From assembly GCA_946997275.1 (NCBI GenBank), contig CAMPUN010000054.1:1-6993 (forward strand): a DNA stretch of 6,993 nucleotides, read 5' to 3'. This DNA is from an uncultured Porphyromonas sp. GTDB lineage: Bacteria; Bacteroidota; Bacteroidia; Bacteroidales; Porphyromonadaceae. Both the position numbers and the translations under genes were made by a program. The notes beneath the pieces are model-generated. The model saw only the letters and a list, made by a program, of their open reading frames with translations, was not told the origin of the DNA and searched no databases. Shown piece by piece: positions 1 to 5,952 of this stretch; positions within the stretch are counted from its first letter, which is position 1, and each line of letters begins with the position of its first letter.

Positions 1-392
1 GCCAGCAGATGGCTGCTAACCCACACGTCAGCCTCACCTTCCTCTGGCACGAGCTGGAGCGACAGATACATGTCGAGGGCACGGTGCGGCACCTAGAGCC
101 TGAGCTCAGTGATCAGTACTTCGCCACGCGACCCTACAAGAGCCGTGTCGGCGCTCGCATATCGCCTCAGAGTCACCCGATACCTGATCGCAACTACATC
201 TACACGCACTTTGTCACGGAGGCCGCTAAGTTTGCCCTGCAGACTGTACCCCGCCCCGACAACTGGGGAGGCTTTGCGGTGCTACCTAGTCGTATAGAGT
301 TTTGGCAGGGTCGTCCTAGTCGTCTGCACGACCGCTTCCTCTATGAGCGTCAGGAGGACAATTCGTGGACTATCAATCGTCTGGCACCTTAG
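1..392 (+). CDS. pdxH: Pyridoxamine/pyridoxine 5'-phosphate oxidase, C-terminal part (gene starts before the window)
   Basis: PdxH is an FMN enzyme that oxidises pyridoxamine or pyridoxine phosphate to pyridoxal phosphate, the active vitamin B6 cofactor, in the cytosol. The frame is open from the window edge (first whole codon at 3) to TAG at 390-392, giving about 129 residues of a family usually near 215. The fragment aligns from memory with the E. coli enzyme from its 'ENPRVSLLF' region to the end. 'NPHVSLTF', 'RPYKSRVGA', 'NWGGF', 'EFWQG', 'RLHDRFLYER' and the terminal 'NRLAP' all have direct counterparts. The W of EFWQG and the R, H and R of RLHDR match the FMN- and PLP-binding residues W191, R197, H199 and R201 of E. 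coli. The ATG at 9 is internal, because the family continues about 85 residues upstream. tsaB starts 5 bases after the stop, so the two are probably co-transcribed. Nothing looks broken in the visible part. Confidence 0.95.
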   Translation, partial: QQMAANPHVSLTFLWHELERQIHVEGTVRHLEPELSDQYFATRPYKSRVGARISPQSHPIPDRNYIYTHFVTEAAKFALQTVPRPDNWGGFAVLPSRIEFWQGRPSRLHDRFLYERQEDNSWTINRLAP

Positions 393-397
393 TGCTT

Positions 398-1078
398 ATG
401 AGCTCAACGAAATCTGTACTCCTAGCTATCGACACCGCCCTGCAAGGGTGTAGCGTCGCTGTGTCCGACAGCGAGCAGGTATTATATACTAAGGTGTACC
501 AAGAGACAGAAATATCTAATGCAGTGCTCATCGGACGCTACACCGAGGAGGCTATCAGCTGGTGCCAAGAGCACGGCTACCAGATAGCAGCCATAGCGAC
601 GACTGATGGGCCAGGCTCCTACACGGGGCTACGCATAGGGGCTTCGCTGGCCAAGGGACTAGCCTTCGGACGGAGCATCCCGCTCATAGCCGTCTCCACT
701 TTGCAGCTTCTATTGGCAGGCTTGCCGAGCTTTGCGGGGGAGACCGTTGCGCTGCTCGATGCGGGGCATGGGAACGCTTATCAGCAGACTTTCGACGCTC
801 AGGGGGTTCCTCGTGACAAAGCGACTTTTGTCACCATTTCATCTGAGTGGCACGCACCCACCGAGAGCCGTATCGTCTATGTCGGCTCGCTACCCGTAGA
901 GGGTACCGCTGTCGCTCCGCCAACGGCCGAAACGCTCGCCACCGTGGCGCGTAGCTATTGGCAGGAGGAGCGATATGTCGACACCGCCTACTGGGAGCCA
1001 AACTATGTCAAGCCTTACAAGGCTGTCGTGGGACAAAACAAAGTCCTCGAGCGACTCAAACTATCTAAACAAGCATAA
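398..1078 (+). CDS. tsaB: tRNA N6-threonylcarbamoyladenosine biosynthesis protein TsaB
   Basis: TsaB is the non-catalytic ASKHA-fold partner of TsaD. With TsaE it forms the complex that places threonylcarbamoyl on A37 of ANN-decoding tRNAs in the cytosol. The protein is 226 residues, close to the 231 of E. coli. It opens with the phosphate-loop strand 'LLAIDTALQGCSVAV' (8-22) and carries the family hallmark 'DGPGSYTGLRIGASLAKGLAFG' region at 70-91. The middle 'ALLDAGHGNAY' (118-128) and the C-terminal 'EPNYVKPYKAV' (200-210) sit where the family has DAR..EVY and EP.Y(L/V). ATG 398 is chosen because LLAIDT then falls near residue 8, as usual. An in-frame ATG at 365 would overlap pdxH by 28 bases and add 11 untypical residues. 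The gene lacks the usual H(S/A)E after the first hairpin (it has 'SNAVL') and the Arg after 'DA', so it is somewhat divergent. etfB follows after 20 bases. Confidence 0.93.
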   Translation: MSSTKSVLLAIDTALQGCSVAVSDSEQVLYTKVYQETEISNAVLIGRYTEEAISWCQEHGYQIAAIATTDGPGSYTGLRIGASLAKGLAFGRSIPLIAVSTLQLLLAGLPSFAGETVALLDAGHGNAYQQTFDAQGVPRDKATFVTISSEWHAPTESRIVYVGSLPVEGTAVAPPTAETLATVARSYWQEERYVDTAYWEPNYVKPYKAVVGQNKVLERLKLSKQA

Positions 1079-1098
1079 ACCACAACTACGACCTAAAT

Positions 1099-1983
1099 AT
1101 GATCAAAGATATCATCGTACTTGCCAAGCAAGTCCCCGACACACGTAATGTCGGCAAAGATGCTATGAAGGCTGACGGCACTGTGAACCGTGCCGCCCTC
1201 GACGCTATCTTTAACCCCGAGGATCTAAATGCGCTCGAGCAGGCGCTCCGTATCAAGGAGCAGAACCCCGACTGCCGTGTCTCCGTACTCACCATGGGAC
1301 CTCCCCGTGCTGCTGAGATCATCCGTGAGGCGCTCTACCGTGGCGCTGACCACGGTTACCTGCTGACCGATAGAGCTTTCGCTGGGGCTGATACGCTTGC
1401 CACGAGCTACGCTTTGGCCTGCGCTATACGTCATATCTACAAGGGCGGACTGCCCGACCTCATCCTCGGTGGCCGTCAGGCTATCGATGGCGACACCGCT
1501 CAGGTGGGCCCGCAGGTGGGTGAGAAGCTCGGCATCAACGTGGTCACCTACTGCGAGCAGATCGATCAGATCGAGGGCGACCAGCTCACCATCACCCGCC
1601 GTCTAGAGCATGGCGTGGAGACGGTACGTGCTCACAAGCCACTCCTGCTGACGGTCACGGGAAGCGCTGCTCCCTGTCGCCTGCGCAATGCTAAGCGTGT
1701 ACAGAAGTACAAGTATGCAGCCTCGGCTCTAGAGCTAGACACACTGCCCGAGACCTGGCGCAAGCGCCTTGAGAGCAATCCCGAGGAGCTGACTATCGAC
1801 ATCTTGACGGCTGAAAGCACGGGCGCAGACATCGCTCAGTGCGGTCTTTCGGGCTCTCCAACGAAGGTCAAGAGTATCGAGAGCGTCGTCTTTAAGGCTA
1901 AGGAGGTGATGCACCTCTCCAGCAGCGATGCCGACCTAGAGACTTTGATACAAACCCTATTAGCAAACCACACCATCGGCTGA
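1099..1983 (+). CDS. etfB: Electron transfer flavoprotein beta subunit
   Basis: EtfB is the small subunit of the soluble ETF heterodimer, which carries electrons between acyl-CoA dehydrogenases and other redox partners. In the family it binds AMP or, in bifurcating forms, a second FAD. At 294 residues it is a little longer than the usual 250-265. Visible family motifs are 'VLAKQVPDT' (7-15), 'NPEDLNALEQALRIKE' (39-54), 'DRAFAGADTLATSYALA' (91-107) and 'GGRQAIDGDTAQVGPQ' (124-139). The stretch 165-185 ('TRRLEHGVETV' onward) follows the EtfB signature apart from H171. The G-R-Q-A-I-D-G-D-T-A-Q pattern is, as I recall, typical of anaerobe ETFs that work with butyryl-CoA dehydrogenase and differs from the mitochondrial 'KQAIDDDCNQ' form; electron bifurcation is therefore possible but unproven. 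No Shine-Dalgarno precedes the ATG; the upstream bases are A/C-rich. etfA begins 40 bases downstream, as expected for an obligate partner. Confidence 0.96.
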   Translation: MIKDIIVLAKQVPDTRNVGKDAMKADGTVNRAALDAIFNPEDLNALEQALRIKEQNPDCRVSVLTMGPPRAAEIIREALYRGADHGYLLTDRAFAGADTLATSYALACAIRHIYKGGLPDLILGGRQAIDGDTAQVGPQVGEKLGINVVTYCEQIDQIEGDQLTITRRLEHGVETVRAHKPLLLTVTGSAAPCRLRNAKRVQKYKYAASALELDTLPETWRKRLESNPEELTIDILTAESTGADIAQCGLSGSPTKVKSIESVVFKAKEVMHLSSSDADLETLIQTLLANHTIG

Positions 1984-2023
1984 AAGAGTGCCGCTTTTGC
2001 ACACCCATATAATAAGACAGACT

Positions 2024-3037
2024 ATGAACAATCTATTCGTATACCTAGAGATCGAAGATGGGAGCGTACACGACGTCAGCCTAGAGCTACTCACCAAGGG
2101 GCGCTCACTGGCCAACCAGCTGGGCGTGGCACTAGAGGCGATAGCTATCACCGACCGCGCTGAGGGGATCGCCGACACGGTCATGCCCTATGGCGTAGAC
2201 AAGCTACACCTCTTCGTAGACCCTCGTCTGGAGCATTACCAAACGCTACCACATGCGAGCATCGTCATCAAGCTATTCCAGCAGGAGAAGCCACAGATCT
2301 GCCTCCTCGGTGCGACAACCATAGGACGTGACCTGGGGCCTCGTGTCTCCTCGTCACTGGGCAGCGGACTAACTGCTGACTGTACCTCTCTGGAGATCGG
2401 CGACTATACCGACAAGGACAAGGAGTTCAAGAACCTCCTTTACCAGATCCGCCCAGCTTTCGGTGGTAACATCGTGGCAACCATTGTCAATCCTGAGCAT
2501 CGTCCACAGATGGCGACGGTACGCCCTGGTGTGATGAAGAAGGAGATTTACAAAGCTGACCACAAGGGCGAGGTGATCAACCATTCGGTGGCTGACTTCG
2601 TTCGTGATGAGGACTTTGTCATTGAGATCATCGACCGCCACGTTGCCAAGAGCAAGATTAACCTGGGCGGAGCCCCCATCATCGTATCGGGAGGCTACGG
2701 TGTCGGTAGTGCCGAGAGCTTTGAGCTACTTCACGAGCTGGCCGATCTGCTAGGCGGAGAGGTAGGCGCTACGCGTGCAGCCGTCGATGCGGGCTTTACC
2801 GAGCATGAGCGACAGATAGGACAGACCGGAGTGACCGTGCGTCCTAAGCTATACATCGCCTGCGGTATCAGCGGACAGATACAGCATGTGGCTGGTATGC
2901 AGGAGAGCTCCATGATCATCTCTATCAATACGGATCCTGATGCTCCGATCAACACGATCGCTGACTATGTCATCACGGGACGTATCGAGGAGGTTATCCC
3001 CAAGCTCATCAAGTACTACAAGCAAAACTCTAAGTAA
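2024..3037 (+). CDS. etfA: Electron transfer flavoprotein alpha subunit
   Basis: EtfA is the large ETF subunit, which holds the redox-active FAD in its C-terminal domain. The 337-residue length is normal. The N-terminal domain starts with 'NNLFVYLEIEDG' (2-13) and contains 'LLGATTIGRDLGPR' (94-107), 'GLTADC' (115-120) and 'QIRPAFGGNI' (141-150). The FAD domain has 'VGATRAAVDAG' (248-258), 'RQIGQTG' (263-269), 'KLYIACGISGQIQHVAGM' (275-292) and 'INTDPDAPI' (301-309). Residue 225 is Tyr in 'SGGYGVGS', where mitochondrial and clostridial proteins have Arg ('SGGRG'); this Arg contacts FAD in human ETF. I believe Tyr is common in Bacteroidota EtfA, but cannot check it here. ATG 2024 is chosen because M-N-N-x-FVY is the family N-terminus. 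A GTG at 1988 in frame would add 12 unlike residues. The gene lies between etfB and the acyl-CoA dehydrogenase and shares their transcription direction. Confidence 0.96.
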   Translation: MNNLFVYLEIEDGSVHDVSLELLTKGRSLANQLGVALEAIAITDRAEGIADTVMPYGVDKLHLFVDPRLEHYQTLPHASIVIKLFQQEKPQICLLGATTIGRDLGPRVSSSLGSGLTADCTSLEIGDYTDKDKEFKNLLYQIRPAFGGNIVATIVNPEHRPQMATVRPGVMKKEIYKADHKGEVINHSVADFVRDEDFVIEIIDRHVAKSKINLGGAPIIVSGGYGVGSAESFELLHELADLLGGEVGATRAAVDAGFTEHERQIGQTGVTVRPKLYIACGISGQIQHVAGMQESSMIISINTDPDAPINTIADYVITGRIEEVIPKLIKYYKQNSK

Positions 3038-3058
3038 TTTCCTCTAGACGACAGAATC

Positions 3059-4789
3059 ATGGCAAACTTCTATACAGACAATCCACATATACAGTACCAC
3101 CTCCAGCATCCGCTCATGGAGCGCATTGCACGGCTTAAGGAGCGTGACTATGCCGATGCTGACCAGTATGACTATGCCCCCTCAGACTATGCCGATGCGC
3201 TGGATAGTTACCAGCGTGTACTAGAGATAGTCGGTGAGGTGTGTGGCGAGGTGATCGCGCCCAATGCGGCCGAGGTTGACCTGACGGGTCCAACGCTCCA
3301 CGAGGGACGTGTCTCTTACGATCCGCTCACGGCGCAAAACCTGGACACCGTACGACAGACCGGTCTCATGGGTATGGCACTCCCCCGTCGCTACGGAGGA
3401 CTCAACATGCCGATCACTCCTTATATTATGGCTGCCGACATGGTCTCACGTGCTGACGCTGGCTTTGAGAACCTCTGGGGACTACAGGACTGCGCCGAGA
3501 CGCTTTACGAGTTTGGCTCTGAGGATCAGCGTGAGCGCTTCCTCCCCCGTGTTTGCGCTGGCGAGACGATGTCTATGGACTTGACCGAGCCTGATGCGGG
3601 TAGTGACCTGCAGGCCGTTATGCTCAAGGCTACTTATAATGAGGCTGACCAGCAGTGGTACCTCAACGGTGTCAAGCGCTTTATCACCAATGGCGACTCC
3701 GATATTCACCTCGTACTGGCACGTAGTGAGGAGGGAACCAAGGATGCACGTGGTCTATCAATGTTTATCTATGATGCTAAGAAGGGGGGCGTGACCGTCC
3801 GCCGCATAGAGAACAAGATGGGTATCAAGGGTGTCCCCACCTGCGAGCTAGTCTTTAAGGATGCTCCGGCCGAGCTATGCGGTGAGCGTCGTCTAGGACT
3901 CATTCGCTACGTCATGTCTCTGATGAATGGTGCTCGTCTAGGCATCATGGCGCAAGCCGTCGGTATCTCCGAAGCTGCTTATCGTGAGGCTAAGGCTTAC
4001 GCTGCTGACCGTCATCAGTATGGACACGCCATCGACAAGTTCCCCGCGGTCTATGAGATGCTCGCCCTGATCCGTGCTAAGGCTGACGCAACCCGTGCGC
4101 ATCTCTACGAGACGAGCCGCTTCGTGGATATGTACAAGGCTTACGACGACATAGCTCGTGAGCGCAAGCTTACCCCCGAGGAGCGCAAGGAGCAGAAGTA
4201 CTACAGCCGTCTGGCTGATGCTTATACGCCTATTGGCAAAGGTATGAGCACCGAGCTAGCTAACCAAAACGTCTACGACTGCATCCAGATATACGGTGGC
4301 TCAGGCTATATGAAGGACTACACCTGCGAGCGTCTCTATCGTGACGTGCGTATCACCAACATCTACGAGGGTACCACGCAGCTACAGGTCGTAGCGGCTA
4401 TCCGCCACGTCACCACTGGCACATACTTCGCACGCCTCGAGGAGTACCAGCAAGTAGCTGTCTCGCCCGAGTGGCAGGAGACGAAGGAGCTACTAGCCAC
4501 TTGGATAGAGCGTGCCAAGGCTTGCACCGAGCTGGTCACCGAGGCAAAGGATCAGACCCTCCTCGACTACCACGCACGTCGTCTCGTCGAGATGTGTGGG
4601 CACTGCATCTTCGCACACCTGCTACTCATCGCAGCGCAGGAGCGTCCCGACCTCTACGAGCACTCCACACACGTATATATACAGTACGCCAGTGGGGAGA
4701 TGGACAAGTGCGAGGGACAGATACGTCGCTTCGATCCCAAGCAGCTCCAGCACTACGCCGTGCAGACCTCTACGCCTGCTGAGGCATAG
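3059..4789 (+). CDS. Acyl-CoA dehydrogenase, long form with C-terminal extension (candidate butyryl-CoA dehydrogenase)
   Basis: This cytosolic FAD flavoenzyme interconverts acyl-CoA and trans-2-enoyl-CoA and exchanges electrons with ETF. At 576 residues it is far longer than the usual 380 of short-chain enzymes, so it belongs to the extended class (500-600). Family motifs in order are 'GLMGMALPRRYGGL' (102-115), 'MDLTEPDAGSD' (173-183, flavin/substrate region), 'KRFITNG' (206-212), 'NKMGIKG' (252-258), 'DRHQYG' (317-322), 'IYGGSGYMKDY' (411-421) and 'NIYEGTTQLQ' (434-443). E437 is at the position of the catalytic base E376 of medium-chain dehydrogenase. A charged helical insert (about 357-382) and a tail after 450 are the additions. 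The gene is 21 bases after etfA, which supports an ETF-linked role. In P. gingivalis the equivalent neighbour of etfBA is, from memory, thought to reduce crotonyl-CoA for butyrate formation. Chain-length specificity cannot be read from the sequence; the family call is firm, butyryl-CoA is inference. Confidence 0.93.
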   Translation: MANFYTDNPHIQYHLQHPLMERIARLKERDYADADQYDYAPSDYADALDSYQRVLEIVGEVCGEVIAPNAAEVDLTGPTLHEGRVSYDPLTAQNLDTVRQTGLMGMALPRRYGGLNMPITPYIMAADMVSRADAGFENLWGLQDCAETLYEFGSEDQRERFLPRVCAGETMSMDLTEPDAGSDLQAVMLKATYNEADQQWYLNGVKRFITNGDSDIHLVLARSEEGTKDARGLSMFIYDAKKGGVTVRRIENKMGIKGVPTCELVFKDAPAELCGERRLGLIRYVMSLMNGARLGIMAQAVGISEAAYREAKAYAADRHQYGHAIDKFPAVYEMLALIRAKADATRAHLYETSRFVDMYKAYDDIARERKLTPEERKEQKYYSRLADAYTPIGKGMSTELANQNVYDCIQIYGGSGYMKDYTCERLYRDVRITNIYEGTTQLQVVAAIRHVTTGTYFARLEEYQQVAVSPEWQETKELLATWIERAKACTELVTEAKDQTLLDYHARRLVEMCGHCIFAHLLLIAAQERPDLYEHSTHVYIQYASGEMDKCEGQIRRFDPKQLQHYAVQTSTPAEA

Positions 4790-4800
4790 CGGGCTGTAAA

Positions 4801-4894
4801 GACGGGCGGACGCACAAAACGAGTAGCCCTTTGTAGGGACGCTCGATCTGAGCGTCCGTCCCCGTCAAAACAATACGACCGTGCGTCCCTACAA
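4801..4894. repeat. Nested inverted-repeat element in the acyl-CoA dehydrogenase / thyA gap
   Basis: Several exact inverted repeats interlock here. GGACGCTC (4837-4844) and GAGCGTCC (4850-4857) form a perfect 8-bp hairpin with loop GATCT. GGACGCAC (4808-4815) and GTGCGTCC (4881-4888) form an outer 8-bp pair. TTGTAGGGACGC (4831-4842) is matched over 12 bp by GCGTCCCTACAA (4883-4894). GACGGGCGGACG (4801-4812) also pairs with 4853-4866 if two bases bulge. The pairings share bases, so they are alternatives. The compact palindromic make-up and its place between genes suggest a REP- or MITE-like dispersed repeat; I see no transposase and no obvious target-site duplication. There is no T-run after the central hairpin, so an ordinary intrinsic terminator is not supported. 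A role in RNA folding between the two genes remains possible. Confidence 0.7.
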
Positions 4895-4919
4895 GGACTA
4901 TCTGTATCAGATTCACTCC

Positions 4920-4955
4920 GATAGCTCTGATAGTTCCGATAGCTCAGACACCTCC
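4920..4955 (+). repeat. Short 9-base tandem repeat upstream of thyA
   Basis: Four adjacent 9-base units read GATAGCTCT, GATAGTTCC, GATAGCTCA and GACACCTCC. The first three differ at only one to three positions, and the fourth is more decayed. The unit length keeps the reading frame and would encode repeating Ser-Asp-Ser if translated with thyA, but the true thyA start lies 19 bases later. The 11-mer CCGATAGCTCT at 4918-4928 recurs downstream of thyA at 5821-5831. This is most simply a small microsatellite-like spacer repeat. Confidence 0.6.
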
Positions 4956-4973
4956 TATTCTCCCTACTCCACT

Positions 4974-5771
4974 ATGCAGCAATACCTTGACCTGATAGAG
5001 CGTGTCCTCACCGAGGGCAACGAACGTACTGACCGCACGGGTACAGGCACCGTCGGTGTCTTCGGACATCAGATGACCTTTGACCTAGCCGACGGCTTCC
5101 CCCTGCTCACCACCAAGAAGCTACACCTGCGCAGCATCATTCACGAGCTACTATGGTTCCTCAAGGGCGATACCAACCTTCAGTACCTGCACGACAACAA
5201 AGTCTCTATCTGGGACGAGTGGGCTGACGAAGTGGGTGATCTAGGTCCCATCTACGGGGCGCAGTGGAGACATTGGTTCGACCCACACACGGGGCAGACC
5301 ATTGACCAGATGCAACAAGCGCTCGACCTGATACGTCACCAGCCCGACAGCCGCCGCATCGTCGTCTCAGCGTGGAACGTTGCCGACCTACCCCTCATGC
5401 ACCTCTCCCCCTGTCACTGTCTCATGCAGTACTACGTCGTGGGGAATAAGCTAGACCTGCAACTCTACCAGCGCAGTGCCGACATCTTCCTCGGGGTCCC
5501 CTTCAACATCGCCTCCTACGCCCTCCTCCTCATGATGACAGCGCAAGTCACGGGGCTACGTCCCGGACGCTTCATCCACACCCTCGGCGATGCGCATCTC
5601 TATAAGAACCATCTCGAGCAGGCGCGCCTGCAGCTCACCCGCACGCCACGCCCGCTCCCCACGATGACCCTACGAGATCGTGGGCAGTCGCTCTTCGACT
5701 TCGTCTACGACGACTTCGCCCTCTCCGACTACAACCCCTACCCGCACATCCCTGCGCCCGTCTCCGTCTAG
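4974..5771 (+). CDS. thyA: Thymidylate synthase (ThyA type)
   Basis: ThyA makes dTMP from dUMP, using methylenetetrahydrofolate as carbon donor and reductant and releasing dihydrofolate; it acts as a cytosolic homodimer. The 265 residues match the family (264 in E. coli) end to end. R21 in 'DRTGTGT', E58 in 'IIHELLWFL' and W80 in 'IWDEWA' are in place. R127-R128 ('[11 protein letters not shown]') are the phosphate-binding arginines donated across the dimer. C147 in 'SPCHC' is the catalytic nucleophile (E. coli C146). R167 and D170 in '[11 protein letters not shown]', N178 in 'FNIASY', and H208 and Y210 in 'GDAHLY' complete the dUMP site. ATG 4974 is chosen because M-x-x-YLDL is the family N-terminus. 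The frame is open back to a GTG at 4881, but that extension is Ser/Asp repeat lying in a repeat element. No promoter is clear upstream, so it may be read from the preceding operon. No folA follows, unlike in many genomes. Confidence 0.97.
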   Translation: MQQYLDLIERVLTEGNERTDRTGTGTVGVFGHQMTFDLADGFPLLTTKKLHLRSIIHELLWFLKGDTNLQYLHDNKVSIWDEWADEVGDLGPIYGAQWRHWFDPHTGQTIDQMQQALDLIRHQPDSRRIVVSAWNVADLPLMHLSPCHCLMQYYVVGNKLDLQLYQRSADIFLGVPFNIASYALLLMMTAQVTGLRPGRFIHTLGDAHLYKNHLEQARLQLTRTPRPLPTMTLRDRGQSLFDFVYDDFALSDYNPYPHIPAPVSV

Positions 5772-5849
5772 TCCCCGCCGAGCAAGACTGTTTCCCATTC
5801 CCCGATCACTCTAATCAGCCCCGATAGCTCTTCTCTCTTTCTTCACCGC

Positions 5850-5879
5850 TTGTTAATTCAAAAGAAATTGTTATCTTTG
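5850..5879 (+). promoter_or_regulatory. Predicted Bacteroidota sigma-70-type promoter for the lipoprotein gene
   Basis: TTG at 5850-5852 is followed after 19 bases by TATCTTTG at 5872-5879. This is an exact match to the TAnnTTTG -7 element of Bacteroidota, with the -33 TTG at the usual distance. The area around it is AT-rich, in contrast with the GC-rich thyA tail. Transcription would begin near 5885 and leave a leader of about 65-70 bases before the ATG at 5953. It is the only place in the window where both elements occur together outside a gene. Confidence 0.75.
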
Positions 5880-5888
5880 CATCGGGTA

Positions 5889-5912
5889 GGATAGACTTCG
5901 CGAAGCCTATCC
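5889..5912. promoter_or_regulatory. Near-perfect 24-base dyad in the lipoprotein leader (operator or 5' hairpin)
   Basis: The left arm GGATAGACTTCG (5889-5900) and right arm CGAAGCCTATCC (5901-5912) are complementary at 11 of 12 positions, with a single A/C mismatch at 5895 and 5906. The dyad lies just after the predicted transcription start. As RNA it could form a stable hairpin at the 5' end of the message, and as DNA it could be a dimer-binding operator. It has no T-run after it and sits downstream of the promoter, so a terminator of thyA is less likely though not excluded. Confidence 0.55.
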
Positions 5913-5952
5913 CCTAACAAATAGACATTCACCAATAACCAACACAATAACT

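Noticed and set aside
227..234. TAAGTTTG, a match to the Bacteroidota -7 element inside pdxH
   Set aside because: The nearest upstream TTTG is only 13 bases away, too close for a -33 element, and the bases encode conserved-frame pdxH residues.
365..397. ATG 365 as the tsaB start
   Set aside because: It would overlap pdxH by 28 bases and put 11 extra residues before the conserved LLAIDT strand; ATG 398 fits the family.
1988..2023. GTG start for etfA at 1988
   Set aside because: It adds 12 residues unlike the EtfA N-terminus; ATG 2024 gives the family start M-N-N-x-F-V-Y.
4471..4799. Arg/Ser-rich alternate-frame frames within the end of the acyl-CoA dehydrogenase gene
   Set aside because: They overlap strongly conserved dehydrogenase coding in another frame and have shadow-like composition.
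4837..4857. Intrinsic terminator after the acyl-CoA dehydrogenase
   Set aside because: The hairpin is good, but no T-run follows (GTCCCCGTCAAAA), and it is part of a larger repeat; termination cannot be claimed.
5772..5849. Terminator or small gene between thyA and the lipoprotein promoter
   Set aside because: I found no stem followed by a T-run and no convincing short reading frame; only the single 11-mer copy at 5821-5831 stands out.
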